From the NCBI RefSeq assembly GCF_004342885.1, contig NZ_SMAB01000003.1:111087-175086 (forward strand): a DNA stretch of 64,000 nt. Direction: 5' to 3'. The number at the start of each line of letters is the position of its first letter. Position 1 is the stretch's first letter. The notes below the pieces were generated by a model that ran no database searches, was not told the DNA's origin, and saw only the letters and a list, made by a program, of their open reading frames with translations. This document shows, in pieces, positions 35,313-44,767 of the stretch. The DNA comes from Tepidibacillus fermentans (GTDB lineage: Bacteria; Bacillota; Bacilli; Tepidibacillales; Tepidibacillaceae). The translations under genes and the position numbers were made by a program.

Positions 35313-35341
35313 ATCTTACTTTGCGAAAAACAGAATGTCAA
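35313..35341 (-). promoter_or_regulatory. Sigma-A promoter of hisS-aspS
   Basis: On the minus strand TTGACA (35336-35341), a 17-nt spacer and TAAGAT (35313-35318). It starts directly after the hemZ stop. Confidence 0.7.
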
Positions 35342-35345
35342 GTTT

Positions 35346-36842
35346 TTAAGAATGAAATATTTGGTTCAGTTGTTTAATTTTTTTCATTGTCGACTCTTTT
35401 ACGGTTTCAATATATGCTCGTGGTTCTTTTGGATTAGGAAAACGAATGACTGTATCGGACTTTGGTGCAATCAGTTTACTCACTGCTCCACTACCTAAAC
35501 CAATGATCGTCTGTTTTTCTTCCATGATCAATATATTATAAAGACTTTCTTTCCCTTCGCGGGAGTAACCAATATTTTCCAAATTTCCCAACATATTTTT
35601 TTGTCGATATAAATAATAAGGTTGATAATCATTCTTCTTGGTCCAAGTTGTTGCATAGTCCATCATTCGTTGAATCTCTTCAGGGTCCGTGATTTCAAAT
35701 TCTTCCTTATTCTTCGTTAAATAAGATGCTCGTTTAAAAGCCATCGTATGAATGGTTAAGGACTCTGGTTGTAGTTGATGAATTTGTTCTAACGAGTATT
35801 GAAGTTCTTTTAGCGTCTCACCCGGTAAGCCAATAATGAGATCCATATTAATATTGTTCACATTCATTTGCCGTGCTAAATGGAATTTTTCTATGGTTTC
35901 TTCCACAGTATGATGTCGTCCAATTACATTCAATGTCTCTTGTGTAAACGTCTGAGGATTAATACTCATTCGATCCACATTCCAACGATTTAATACATCA
36001 ATCTTATCATTGGTAATGGTATCTGGTCTCCCTGCTTCAACCGTAATCTCCCTCACAGATTGAAGATCAATCCACCTCACTAATTGCTGAAAAAGATGGT
36101 CTAACTGATCCGCTTCGATACTTGTCGGTGTTCCTCCACCAAAATAAATAGTTGTTACTTTTCTGCCTGAGTTCTTTAACCACTTGCCAATTTGCTCAAT
36201 CTCATACTCTAGTCCTTTTAAAAAATCTTCTACTGTACCATTTCGTCCTGTAATGGCATATGCAGGAAAAGTACAATAAGCACATTTGGTAGGGCAGAAG
36301 GGGATGCCAATATATAGGCTTACTTCTTCATCAATCTGATACAGATCAGGGATGACCTGTAATTGTCTTTGAACGATTTCACGTAATAAAGCAATTTTAT
36401 TGGGTTTTAACAAATAATCCCTAGCCAAAGTTCGATTTACCTCATCATATGGAAGCTTGCGACTTAATCGATGATATAACTTCGTTGGTCGAATCCCTGT
36501 TAGAATCCCCCAGTCGTGCTTTTTCCCTGTAAGATGTTCAAGGATTTGGATCCAAACATAACTAATTCCTTGTTTGACTACCTTTCTTATTTGCTCATCC
36601 GTTTCTAGGGAAATGGTTCGATCATGTTCAAAGGTAATTGTATCCATCCTGTTCAACACTTTTGCTTGAACGAATATCAGCGAATAATTTATATGATAAT
36701 GGAACTCAATGGTAATCATATCGTCTGTTTCTAATTGAGAATGATCATACACCAATTGATCTCCATCTGATTTAAACAGATCGAAGAGACGTTCAATGTC
36801 TCGTTTGAATCGTTCTTCTAGATTGATAATGTTATAGATCAT
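35346..36842 (-). CDS. hemZ: Radical SAM coproporphyrinogen III oxidase-like protein HemZ
   Basis: Radical SAM enzyme of about 498 aa of the HemN/HemZ group. The [4Fe-4S] motif CxxxCxxC is seen in IPFCPTKCAYCTFPAYA, the SAM-binding GG in TTIYFGGGTPTS, and further family segments in SINPQTFTQETLNVIGRHHT and MDLIIGLPGETL. An N-terminal region of about 150 residues, as in HemZ, precedes the core. It is presumed to oxidise coproporphyrinogen III anaerobically, although some homologues have other roles. ATG 36842 has GGAGGGG upstream; the 19 extra codons of the long frame do not. Confidence 0.9.
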   Translation of the reverse strand: MIYNIINLEERFKRDIERLFDLFKSDGDQLVYDHSQLETDDMITIEFHYHINYSLIFVQAKVLNRMDTITFEHDRTISLETDEQIRKVVKQGISYVWIQILEHLTGKKHDWGILTGIRPTKLYHRLSRKLPYDEVNRTLARDYLLKPNKIALLREIVQRQLQVIPDLYQIDEEVSLYIGIPFCPTKCAYCTFPAYAITGRNGTVEDFLKGLEYEIEQIGKWLKNSGRKVTTIYFGGGTPTSIEADQLDHLFQQLVRWIDLQSVREITVEAGRPDTITNDKIDVLNRWNVDRMSINPQTFTQETLNVIGRHHTVEETIEKFHLARQMNVNNINMDLIIGLPGETLKELQYSLEQIHQLQPESLTIHTMAFKRASYLTKNKEEFEITDPEEIQRMMDYATTWTKKNDYQPYYLYRQKNMLGNLENIGYSREGKESLYNILIMEEKQTIIGLGSGAVSKLIAPKSDTVIRFPNPKEPRAYIETVKESTMKKIKQLNQIFHS

Positions 36843-36910
36843 GTTTGCCCCTCCATCAATGACTAGAAACAGTATACTGATTCTATTTTCAAAAGACAAG
36901 TGAAGGGAAA

Positions 36911-36973
36911 TTTTGTTTCCGTTGTCCTGCTCCGCACTTCCAAAAGTCCGCTACTTATGGAATATACAAACCC
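36911..36973. repeat. Dispersed palindromic element, copy B (degenerate)
   Basis: Read on the minus strand from 36973, GGGTTTGTATATTCCATAAG followed by TAGCGGACTTTTGG matches the left half of copy C (38905-38937) at nearly every base. The other end (TCCGTTGTCC at 36918-36927) matches the inner part of the opposite end of copy C, without its terminal repeat. The copy is therefore partial. Confidence 0.6.
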
Positions 36974-37018
36974 ACTATCTTCAAATCACTGGCTTGTATA
37001 ATTCTTGTTATACATTAA

Positions 37019-37049
37019 AAAGCAACCTAACATGATTTGCTAAGTTGCT
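37019..37049 (-). terminator. Terminator overlapping the small gene at 37040
   Basis: On the minus strand AGCAAC...GTTGCT with further pairing inside (TTAGC / GTTAG) is followed by five T. The stop codon of the small gene lies in the 5' arm. Confidence 0.75.
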
Positions 37050-37204
37050 CTTCCATGTTTCATATTCATCGATACCAATGGATCTATTTCCCGGGAAAAT
37101 TGTCCTTCCATCAGAATTTCTTCTTTCGCCAACTTATCCTGAAAATCCAATGAAAACATTTGATTCCACAGTTTCAAATACAATTCCTTCTTCGCTTGGT
37201 GCAT
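37040..37204 (-). CDS. Small hypothetical protein (54 aa)
   Basis: A short gene below usual length limits. On the minus strand a near-perfect GGAGGT (37210-37215) lies five bases before ATG 37204. The frame stays open for 54 codons (MHQAKKELYLKLWNQMFSLD at the start, ending VSMNMKHGRAT), and its stop falls in a good terminator. The product is a charged, probably helical soluble protein without Cys; I do not recognise the family. The combination of strong ribosome site, full frame and fitted terminator makes a real gene likely. Confidence 0.7.
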   Translation of the reverse strand: MHQAKKELYLKLWNQMFSLDFQDKLAKEEILMEGQFSREIDPLVSMNMKHGRAT

Positions 37205-37356
37205 ATGATACCTCCATTACTTTCTTCAGAAATTAGTATTACCAAAAATTGTTGATTTTAGATGCTTTGGAACTAATTTTCGCAATGAAGCAGGAATCTA
37301 AGGTAAATAAAACGAAAATCTTTGTTCATACACCCTCTAGAAAGGAAGGAAGAGCT

Positions 37357-38847
37357 TTGAAACGAAGGTTCCTTTTTAATCTTCTTCTAGTTCAATTCGT
37401 TATTTTTTCAGCAATTATGCCTCAGCAAAACGTTTATTCTTCCACTATTGCAACAGTAAAGGGGAATATTATCAATGTAAGAAAAGGACCTGGGTTAGAA
37501 TATGATATATTGGCACAGATCAAACAGGGAGAAAAATATCCTGTACTTGAAGAAAAATATGGCTGGGACAAAATAAAAATAGGTAATTACTATGGTTGGG
37601 TTGCTGATTGGTTGGTTGAAAAAAATGTGAGCGAAACGAATAAAAGTGAACAAACCGTTAAAGCTGCCATTCAAAATTTAAATGTTCGCTCAGGCCCAAG
37701 TACAAGTTTCCCGATTATCGGTCAAATCCATAACGATAAATACTATCTTATTGTCGATCAAGAAGGAGATTGGTTAAAAATTCAACTGAAACCAGGACAA
37801 CAAGGATGGGTCGCCAAATGGTTAACCAAACAATCGAATACTCCACCATCGAAAGAAACATCGAAAAAAGAATTTGTAAAGATTCAATCCAATCGCTTAA
37901 ATGTAAGATCAGGCCCTTCGACAACCTATTCTGTCATCGGTCAATTATTGAAGGGGGACCAGATTGAAGTATTTGAGATTAAAAATGGTTGGTATCGAAT
38001 TCGTTACAATAACCAAGATAGTTGGATCGCAAGTCAATATGCGTCAAAAGTAGATCACAATGAGGAAATGACGAATTTACCTAAAGTGTTCATTACCCTT
38101 CCAGGAACCAACATTCGGAAAGAACCAACAACTTATTCACCAATTATAGCGGTGGTTCAAAAAGGGGAGCAATTCCCGATCATCGGAACAGAAGGAGATT
38201 GGTACTTGATTCAGTTACCAAGTGGACAAAAAGCTTACGTGGCAGGCTGGATCGTCTCCGTTACAGGAATAGAAAAAAAGATAAAGCACGGAATCGAGAA
38301 TGCTTTGGCTGGACGTACCATCGTCGTGGATGCTGGGCATGGTGGATACGACTCTGGTTCAATCGGTACTTATTTTAATACGAAAGAAAAAGACGTGAAT
38401 CTAGCTGTAGCCAAACTACTACAAAAGAAATTAGAAGCTTCAGGAGCGAATGTCATCATGACGAGAGATAGTGATTACAAAGTTTCTCTTGAACAAAGAA
38501 CTTATCTCGCCATTAAAAATCAGGCGGATGCGTTTATCAGTATTCACCATAATACAATTTCTAACCCTCAGATTAAGGGGACGATTACCTATTATTATAA
38601 GAATATAGACCAAAAACTCGCTCAAACCGTTCATCGAGAACTCTTAAAGCAAAATAAACAAATCGATCTAAATCCTCGATTTGGTAACTTTTTCGTTTTG
38701 CGAGAGAATCCAATACGATCCATTCTCGTCGAACTCACTTTTCTCACGAATTATGAAGATGAGCTTCAAGCTCGTTCTCCGATCTTTCAAGAACGATCTG
38801 CAGAGGGAATTTTTCAAGGAGTGATTAAATATTTTCAGGATAAATAA
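37357..38847 (+). CDS. yrvJ: Secreted N-acetylmuramoyl-L-alanine amidase with four SH3b domains (YrvJ-like)
   Basis: Cell-wall hydrolase of about 496 aa. An N-terminal signal peptide (KRRFLFNLLLVQFVIFSAIM) is followed by four bacterial SH3 repeats. Each repeat has an INVRKGPG, LNVRSGPST or NIRKEPTT core and a terminal GWV/AxWL strand. A C-terminal Amidase_3 domain follows. Zinc and catalytic residues are visible in VDAGHGGYDSG (His), KEKDVNLAVAKLL (Glu), ISIHHN (His) and LVELTFLTN (Glu). I start at TTG 37357 with GGAAGGAAG upstream, because the 36 extra codons precede the signal peptide. In B. subtilis yrvJ lies between dtd and hisS, as here. Confidence 0.93.
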   Translation: MKRRFLFNLLLVQFVIFSAIMPQQNVYSSTIATVKGNIINVRKGPGLEYDILAQIKQGEKYPVLEEKYGWDKIKIGNYYGWVADWLVEKNVSETNKSEQTVKAAIQNLNVRSGPSTSFPIIGQIHNDKYYLIVDQEGDWLKIQLKPGQQGWVAKWLTKQSNTPPSKETSKKEFVKIQSNRLNVRSGPSTTYSVIGQLLKGDQIEVFEIKNGWYRIRYNNQDSWIASQYASKVDHNEEMTNLPKVFITLPGTNIRKEPTTYSPIIAVVQKGEQFPIIGTEGDWYLIQLPSGQKAYVAGWIVSVTGIEKKIKHGIENALAGRTIVVDAGHGGYDSGSIGTYFNTKEKDVNLAVAKLLQKKLEASGANVIMTRDSDYKVSLEQRTYLAIKNQADAFISIHHNTISNPQIKGTITYYYKNIDQKLAQTVHRELLKQNKQIDLNPRFGNFFVLRENPIRSILVELTFLTNYEDELQARSPIFQERSAEGIFQGVIKYFQDK

Positions 38848-38883
38848 GAAAGGATAGGAGCACCTTACTTCCTATCCTTTCTT
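38846..38883 (+). terminator. yrvJ terminator
   Basis: Perfect 14-bp stem AAGAAAGGATAGGA / TCCTATCCTTTCTT with a 10-nt loop, starting at the stop codon. Confidence 0.85.
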
Positions 38884-38904
38884 AACGTATAATCTGGAGA
38901 TATC

Positions 38905-39009
38905 GGGTTTATATATTCCATAAGCAGCGACTTTTGGCAGCCACTTTCTCACCTAATCATTATTTTACGGAAAGTGGCGGACAACGGAGCGCATTGGAAT
39001 ATACAAACC
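38905..39009. repeat. Dispersed palindromic element, copy C (complete)
   Basis: A 105-bp element with matching ends GGGTTTATATATTCCA (38905-38920) and TGGAATATACAAACC (38995-39009) and a perfect inner inverted repeat GCCACTTTC / GAAAGTGGC (38940-38948, 38970-38978) around a 21-bp AT-rich centre. Its right end is identical over 28 bases to copy A and its left end is close to copy B. It has no coding capacity and could be a MITE or a REP-like element. Confidence 0.75.
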
Positions 39010-39058
39010 TAATTTTTAATCTAGACCACAAAGCACAAGTACATTTTCATCTATAAAA

Positions 39059-39496
39059 TTAAGATTCTAAAATAATCGTAACAGGACCATCATTGATAAA
39101 GTCCACTTCCATCATTTCACCGAATAGCCCAGTTTCTACATGGGCCCCTTTTTCTCGCAACAACTGGTTTAGCCGTTCATAACATTGTTTTGCTTTATCA
39201 GGTTTTGCAGCATTCATAAAATTAGGACGTCTCCCCTTTCTGGCATCGCCATAGAGGGTAAATTGGGAAATGGATAAAATACTGCCGTTTACATCAAGTA
39301 AAGAGAGATTCATTTTCCCTTCTTCATCTTCAAAAATTCTCAGATTCACAATCTTATCTGCCAAGTACTCTACATCTTTCTCTTCGTCATCATGAGTGAC
39401 TCCAACGAGTAAAACGAATCCCTTTTCAATAGCGCCTACTACTTCGTTATTCACGAGTACTTTACCTCGCTTTGCCCTTTGAATTACAATTCTCAT
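39059..39496 (-). CDS. dtd: D-aminoacyl-tRNA deacylase
   Basis: Removes D-amino acids (and glycine from tRNA-Ala) from mischarged tRNA; about 145 aa. Signature motifs are the [17 protein letters not shown] active-site strand and the Gly-cisPro motif [11 protein letters not shown] at the C-terminus. The start is ATG 39496; a GTG directly before it at 39499 is equally placed relative to GAGGGGG. It lies 12 nt downstream of relA, the normal Bacillus order (relA-dtd). Confidence 0.97.
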   Translation of the reverse strand: MRIVIQRAKRGKVLVNNEVVGAIEKGFVLLVGVTHDDEEKDVEYLADKIVNLRIFEDEEGKMNLSLLDVNGSILSISQFTLYGDARKGRRPNFMNAAKPDKAKQCYERLNQLLREKGAHVETGLFGEMMEVDFINDGPVTIILES

Positions 39497-39510
39497 CACG
39501 ATATCCCCCT

Positions 39511-41682
39511 CTACTGCATAATCCTGCGAACGGTATAGACGTCTTTGACTCGTTTAATCCGCTCAACGACAGAATGAAGATGTTCAGTATTATGAATCAG
39601 AATCGTCATCAAAATCGTTGCGATTTTATTCTTGTCCGATTTTCCAGAAACAGCCGTCATATTCGTCTTCGTCTCGGATACAGCTTGGAGAACTTCATTC
39701 AGTAGTCCTCTTCGATCCATTCCTGTTACTTCTATGTCGACATTATAGGCTTGATCTTGATGATTATCCCATTCAACAAAGATAAATCGTTCATTCCCAT
39801 CCTTAAGTTGTTGAATGTTAGGACAGTCCGTTCGGTGGATGGAAACCCCTCTCCCTCTTGTAATAAATCCGATAATATCATCACCAGGAACGGGGTTGCA
39901 ACAACGGGAAAAACGAACCAATAAATTATCCACACCTTTTACTTTTACGCCATTTGCAACCTTTTTCTTAGGAGTTGTTGACACTGGCGGGCGTAATTCG
40001 ATACCTTTGGCAAGTTCATCACCATTTGCCTTCTTTACCTTTTCAATCAGTCGGGTAACGATTTGCATGGCGGTGAATCCACCATACCCAATCGCAGCAA
40101 GCATATCTTCTTCATCATTAAAATTGAACTTTTGCGCCACTTCCCGTAAATTCTCTTGCGTCATGACCTGACTGATATCATATCCTTGACGACGAAGCTC
40201 CCTTTCAATACTCTCTCTACCTTTTACAATATTTTCTTCTCGTTTTTCCTTTTTAAACCATTGCTTAATTTTATTTTTCGCTTGCGAAGACTTGGCAATC
40301 TTCAACCAGTCTTGGCTCGGACCATAACTATGTTTTGATGTTAAAATTTCAACGATGTCCCCAGTTTTAAGTGGATGATCAAGCGGTACAATCTTGCCAT
40401 TCACCTTTGCTCCTATACACCGGTTCCCTACTTCCGTATGAATCCGATAAGCAAAGTCTAAGGGAACAGACCCTTGTGGAAGTTCAATTACATCTCCTTT
40501 TGGAGTAAAGACAAAGACTGCATCGGCAAATAAATCCATCTTTAAAGATTCCATGAATTCTGTCGCATCTTTATAATCGTTTTGCCATTCGAGAATTTCT
40601 CTAAACCAGGTTAGTTTTTCTTCAAACGAACCATCGGCTTGCGCTTTCCCTTCCTTATAAGCCCAATGTGCAGCAATTCCATATTCTGCCGTATGGTGCA
40701 TTTCAAAGGTTCGAATTTGAACTTCTAAGGGTTCTCCATTTGGCCCAATGACTGTCGTATGCAAGGACTGATACATATTCGCTTTTGGCATCGCAATATA
40801 ATCTTTAAAGCGACCGGGCATTGGTTTCCATAGAGTATGAATGGTTCCTAATACGGCATAACAATCTTTAATGGTATCCACAATCACGCGAACAGCTAAT
40901 AAATCATAGATTTCGTCAAAACGCTTGTTCTGTTTTACCATTTTCCGATAAATACTATAAATGTGTTTTGGTCGACCCGCAATCTCTGCGTGGATATCTA
41001 GGTCTTTTAACCGATTTTCAATCGCTTGAATCACCTTTGCCAAATACTCTTCTCTTTCCGCTCTTTTCCGCTTCATCAGATGTACAATCCGATAGTATTG
41101 CTGAGGATTTAAATAGCGTAGAGCGATATCCTCGAGTTCCCATTTTATTGTTGAAATACCAAGACGATGTGCCAATGGAGCAAAGATCTCCAACGTTTCA
41201 TTGGCGATTCGTCGCTGCTTATCCTCAGGTAAATGCTTTAAAGTCCTCATATTATGGAGGCGGTCTGCTAATTTAATTAAAATCACACGGATATCTTTTG
41301 CCATCGCGACAAACATTTTACGATGGTTTTCTGCTTGTTGCTCTTCTTTAGATTTATATTTAATCCTGCCTAATTTGGTCACACCATCTACCAAACGTGC
41401 CACCTCGTCACCAAAGACCTTCGTGATCTCATCTAAGGTGACAGGAGTGTCCTCAACCACATCATGAAGAAGTCCAGAGATAACGGTTACCACATCCAAT
41501 TGCAAATCTACAAGAATCTCAGCGACTTTTACTGGGTGAATAATATAGGCTTCTCCCGATTTTCGGAATTGTCCTTCATGAGCCTTGTTTGCAAAGTCAT
41601 AGGCTTGTTCGATTAGTGCGATATCCTCATCAGACATATATTCTGCAGCTTTTTCCAATAATTGATCCATACCATGATCCAT
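39511..41682 (-). CDS. relA: Bifunctional (p)ppGpp synthetase/hydrolase Rel
   Basis: Stringent-response enzyme of about 723 aa. The HD hydrolase domain is N-terminal ([30 protein letters not shown]), so both activities are expected. The synthetase domain ([45 protein letters not shown]) follows. Then come TGS ([20 protein letters not shown]), a zinc-finger-like region with [19 protein letters not shown] and HRTDCPN, and a C-terminal ACT domain. ATG 41682 has AGGTGA five bases upstream; the 28-codon extension in the long frame does not match the family. Confidence 0.97.
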   Translation of the reverse strand: MDHGMDQLLEKAAEYMSDEDIALIEQAYDFANKAHEGQFRKSGEAYIIHPVKVAEILVDLQLDVVTVISGLLHDVVEDTPVTLDEITKVFGDEVARLVDGVTKLGRIKYKSKEEQQAENHRKMFVAMAKDIRVILIKLADRLHNMRTLKHLPEDKQRRIANETLEIFAPLAHRLGISTIKWELEDIALRYLNPQQYYRIVHLMKRKRAEREEYLAKVIQAIENRLKDLDIHAEIAGRPKHIYSIYRKMVKQNKRFDEIYDLLAVRVIVDTIKDCYAVLGTIHTLWKPMPGRFKDYIAMPKANMYQSLHTTVIGPNGEPLEVQIRTFEMHHTAEYGIAAHWAYKEGKAQADGSFEEKLTWFREILEWQNDYKDATEFMESLKMDLFADAVFVFTPKGDVIELPQGSVPLDFAYRIHTEVGNRCIGAKVNGKIVPLDHPLKTGDIVEILTSKHSYGPSQDWLKIAKSSQAKNKIKQWFKKEKREENIVKGRESIERELRRQGYDISQVMTQENLREVAQKFNFNDEEDMLAAIGYGGFTAMQIVTRLIEKVKKANGDELAKGIELRPPVSTTPKKKVANGVKVKGVDNLLVRFSRCCNPVPGDDIIGFITRGRGVSIHRTDCPNIQQLKDGNERFIFVEWDNHQDQAYNVDIEVTGMDRRGLLNEVLQAVSETKTNMTAVSGKSDKNKIATILMTILIHNTEHLHSVVERIKRVKDVYTVRRIMQ

Positions 41683-41783
41683 CGTTTTCACCTGATATCT
41701 ATAAATATCATATATCATTTTATTATTACTAATTTTCATTCTAAAGTAAAGAGATAGAGGAAACAATTGTTTTCCAAATAAAA

Positions 41784-41812
41784 GAAACCTAACACGGGAA
41801 TTGCTAGGTTTC
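41784..41812 (-). terminator. apt terminator
   Basis: On the minus strand GAAACCTA / TAGGTTTC with a 13-nt loop is followed by TTTTATTTGG. relA downstream probably has its own promoter. Confidence 0.75.
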
Positions 41813-41864
41813 CTAACAAGATTTTATATGATTTTTATAAAAATTAACTCATTATTTAATACCA

Positions 41865-42377
41865 TTAGTAGGTAACCAGAGAGAAGACTTCATAACCTTT
41901 TAATGCTTCTCGTCCCTTGAGATAACTTAGCTCAATTAAGAATGTTGCACCAACAACGATACCCCCTAATTTTTCTACGAGTTCAATCGTTGTTTTGATC
42001 GTTCCACCTGTAGCCAAAAGGTCATCTGCAATTAATACTTTTTGACCGGGTTTTATTGCATCTTTATGCATCGCTAATGCATCTTTCCCATATTCCAAAT
42101 TATAGCTAGCCTGAATCGTTTCAGCAGGTAGCTTCCCTGCTTTCCGTACAGGGATAAAACCAACACCTAATGAATAAGCCAGAGGAGCTCCAACAACAAA
42201 ACCTCGTGCTTCTGGTCCAGCAATTAAATCGATATCAAATCTTCTAACAAATTCAGCAAGATCATTAATTGCTGAACGATATGCTTCCCCATCTTTTAAT
42301 AAAGTAGTTATATCTTTAAAACTAATTCCTTCTTGAGGAAAGTCCGGGATTACCCGTATCAAGCTTTTATAATCCAT
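41865..42377 (-). CDS. apt: Adenine phosphoribosyltransferase
   Basis: Converts adenine plus PRPP to AMP in purine salvage; 170 aa. PRPP loop [17 protein letters not shown] (about residues 115-131), the adenine-binding [15 protein letters not shown] and [14 protein letters not shown] are typical. It lies 16 nt downstream of recJ and is closed by a terminator. The recJ-apt-relA order is conserved in Bacillus. Confidence 0.97.
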   Translation of the reverse strand: MDYKSLIRVIPDFPQEGISFKDITTLLKDGEAYRSAINDLAEFVRRFDIDLIAGPEARGFVVGAPLAYSLGVGFIPVRKAGKLPAETIQASYNLEYGKDALAMHKDAIKPGQKVLIADDLLATGGTIKTTIELVEKLGGIVVGATFLIELSYLKGREALKGYEVFSLVTY

Positions 42378-42393
42378 GATTCAATGACTCCTC

Positions 42394-44733
42394 CTAATTC
42401 CTCTTGGACTTATGTAAGAACCAGTCCCTTAGATTTTTTGTATTAGAATATAAGAAAATTTCCTTTACCTTTTCCTTTTCCAAGTATTTACGATAGGATA
42501 ATGATTGCACTAATTCCTTTTTCTCAGGATTCGGATGTAAGGTAAGAATATCTCCATCTACTATTATAAAACCTAATTCACGAAAAACTTCAAGTATAAA
42601 ATGAAAAGTTTCTGAACTAATCCCTAATTTTTTAAAAAAATGTTCGGCTTTTTCTTTTTGTTTTAGTTCAGGATGTTTTCTTAAGAAAGAATAGACCTGT
42701 TTCAATACGTTACGATTTGGCGCGGGGTCAAATCTATATTTAGTATGAACAAAATTTTCATAAATACAATAGAGCTTTTCAACTTCTTTCAGTTCACCCA
42801 TAATCTCTTCCATTGTGGAAACTCTTGGCGGCAGATCATAAAGAACAACCTGTTTGAACCTTGTTACTGTGAATGTCCTTTTTTCCCAACGTTGGTACGA
42901 TATTTTTCGCGCCAATTGAAAAATCGAAAGCTCCTCTTTTTGAACTTCTTCATCATAGAAAATAAGTGCTTGCTCGTGATCTAGCTCTTTTAATGATTCT
43001 TCTTCAACCTTCCGATTTCGCCAATCAAAGATTTGGAGATGAGGGATTTGAAAATCACGGATCATGATTTGTGGTTTCTTTTCCCCGTTCCATTCGTTCA
43101 CATTTAGTTCTCCTAGGATACGAATTTCAGAAGAAGCTGCAATCTCTTTATTTAGATGGCCCATTTTAAAAGCTAAGGCCTCTATCATCTTATTTTGGTT
43201 GGCAACCGTCATTTTTAAATGCTGTTGATCTTTACCGATCGTGGATATTTTGGCGATTTCAACTTTTTCAATCATCCATTTCGGGCTCGGATTACCCATA
43301 CCAAATGGTTCCATTTTTTCAATTTGTTCAATCAAAGGAATCGTTATCTGATCCAAATTACAAACCATATCTACATTTTCAGTCGGAATAAAATCCTCTG
43401 CATTTAGCCATTCTTCCGCCAGTAGATTTAATTTTTGTCGAAATTGAGGGATATCTTTTTCGTGAATACTTAATCCTGCTGCTGCTGTGTGGCCACCATA
43501 ATGAGGCAGTAAATCTTTTGCTTCCGTCAGTGCTTGGTAGATATCATAGCCAACAATACTTCGTGCCGAACCTTTAGCCATCCTTGTCTCAGGATCTATG
43601 CTAAGCACGATCGTCGGGCGATAATATTTTTCAAGAATACGAGAAGCAACGATACCAATGACTCCGACATTCCAGTTCTCTTTGGCTACGACGAGTACTT
43701 TATCCTTTTGCATTTCATGAGATTCGATGATTTCAAACGCTTCTTTAGTGATCATTTCAACAATTTCTTGTCTTTCTTGATTAATCATACCTAAAGTATT
43801 CGCCAATTCTTTTGCTAATTCTTCCTCTTCCGTTATAAAAAGGCGAACAGCATGATCGGCTGTTTCCAAACGACCACTCGCATTAATTCTCGGAACAATC
43901 CCAAACCCTACATGTCCAGTTGTGATTTTTTTTCCTTTTAATCCCGCTTCTTCAAGTAGTGCTTGTAATCCAATGTGTTCTGTTTTTGCGAGTTGCTCTA
44001 AGCCTGCTCTTGCAATAATGCGATTTTCATCGATTAATGGAACAAGATCACCAATCGTACCAATAGCGGCTATATCTATGTACTCCATGGGAATTCTCCC
44101 TAAAAGTGCATGAGCAAATTTAAAAGCAACGCCAACACCAGCCAATAACTTAAAAGGATATGTTTCCCCTGGTGTTTTTGGATTTATAATCGCAAAAGCA
44201 TCAGGAAGAATTGCTGGGGGTTCATGGTGATCGGTAATTATCAAATCTAACCCTAATTGCTTGGCCAAATGCGCTTCTTCAACGGCACTTATGCCGGTAT
44301 CTACGGTAATCACCACTTGAAATCCCTGTTTCGCTGCCTCTTCCAACGCTTCTTTATTGAGTCCATATCCTTCGGTAAACCGATTCGGGATATAATAATC
44401 AAAATTGGTTCTTAATTGCTTCAACGTCTTATACATCATGGTGGTACTGGTAACACCATCTGCATCATAATCCCCATATATTAACACTTTTTCCCCTTTT
44501 ACGATTGCGGTATGAACTCGATTCACTGCTTTTTTCATGTCCAGAAACAGAAAAGGATCATATAACATCGAGACATCATGGTTTAAAAATCGTTCGATCT
44601 CCTCTTTCTTTTTGAGACCACGAATGGCTAACAACCTAACAACCACTGGATCTAATCCCGTCTCACGAGCGAGCATTTCTACGATCTCATCTTCCACTTC
44701 CTGAATGAACCAACGTTTCTTTGGTTCTAACAT
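42394..44733 (-). CDS. recJ: Single-stranded-DNA exonuclease RecJ
   Basis: 5'-3' single-strand exonuclease for recombination and repair, about 779 aa. DHH-family motifs are visible in LIYGDYDADGVTSTTMMY, VITVDTGIS, IITDHHEPP and the DHHA1 part HYGGHTAAAGLSI. An OB-like domain and the long C-terminal extension of Bacillus RecJ (about residues 570-779) are present. ATG 44733 (MLEPKKRW) fits the family N-terminus. AGGAG lies eight bases before it; the GTG at 44742 lies within this site. The CDF exporter ends 34 nt upstream, and apt follows. Confidence 0.95.
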   Translation of the reverse strand: MLEPKKRWFIQEVEDEIVEMLARETGLDPVVVRLLAIRGLKKKEEIERFLNHDVSMLYDPFLFLDMKKAVNRVHTAIVKGEKVLIYGDYDADGVTSTTMMYKTLKQLRTNFDYYIPNRFTEGYGLNKEALEEAAKQGFQVVITVDTGISAVEEAHLAKQLGLDLIITDHHEPPAILPDAFAIINPKTPGETYPFKLLAGVGVAFKFAHALLGRIPMEYIDIAAIGTIGDLVPLIDENRIIARAGLEQLAKTEHIGLQALLEEAGLKGKKITTGHVGFGIVPRINASGRLETADHAVRLFITEEEELAKELANTLGMINQERQEIVEMITKEAFEIIESHEMQKDKVLVVAKENWNVGVIGIVASRILEKYYRPTIVLSIDPETRMAKGSARSIVGYDIYQALTEAKDLLPHYGGHTAAAGLSIHEKDIPQFRQKLNLLAEEWLNAEDFIPTENVDMVCNLDQITIPLIEQIEKMEPFGMGNPSPKWMIEKVEIAKISTIGKDQQHLKMTVANQNKMIEALAFKMGHLNKEIAASSEIRILGELNVNEWNGEKKPQIMIRDFQIPHLQIFDWRNRKVEEESLKELDHEQALIFYDEEVQKEELSIFQLARKISYQRWEKRTFTVTRFKQVVLYDLPPRVSTMEEIMGELKEVEKLYCIYENFVHTKYRFDPAPNRNVLKQVYSFLRKHPELKQKEKAEHFFKKLGISSETFHFILEVFRELGFIIVDGDILTLHPNPEKKELVQSLSYRKYLEKEKVKEIFLYSNTKNLRDWFLHKSKRN

Positions 44734-44767
44734 TTCCTCCACTCCTAGATTGATTTTTTTCTATATT

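Noticed and set aside
37045..37236. Plus-strand frame of 63 codons
   Set aside because: It is antisense to the small gene at 37040-37204, which has a far better ribosome site and terminator.
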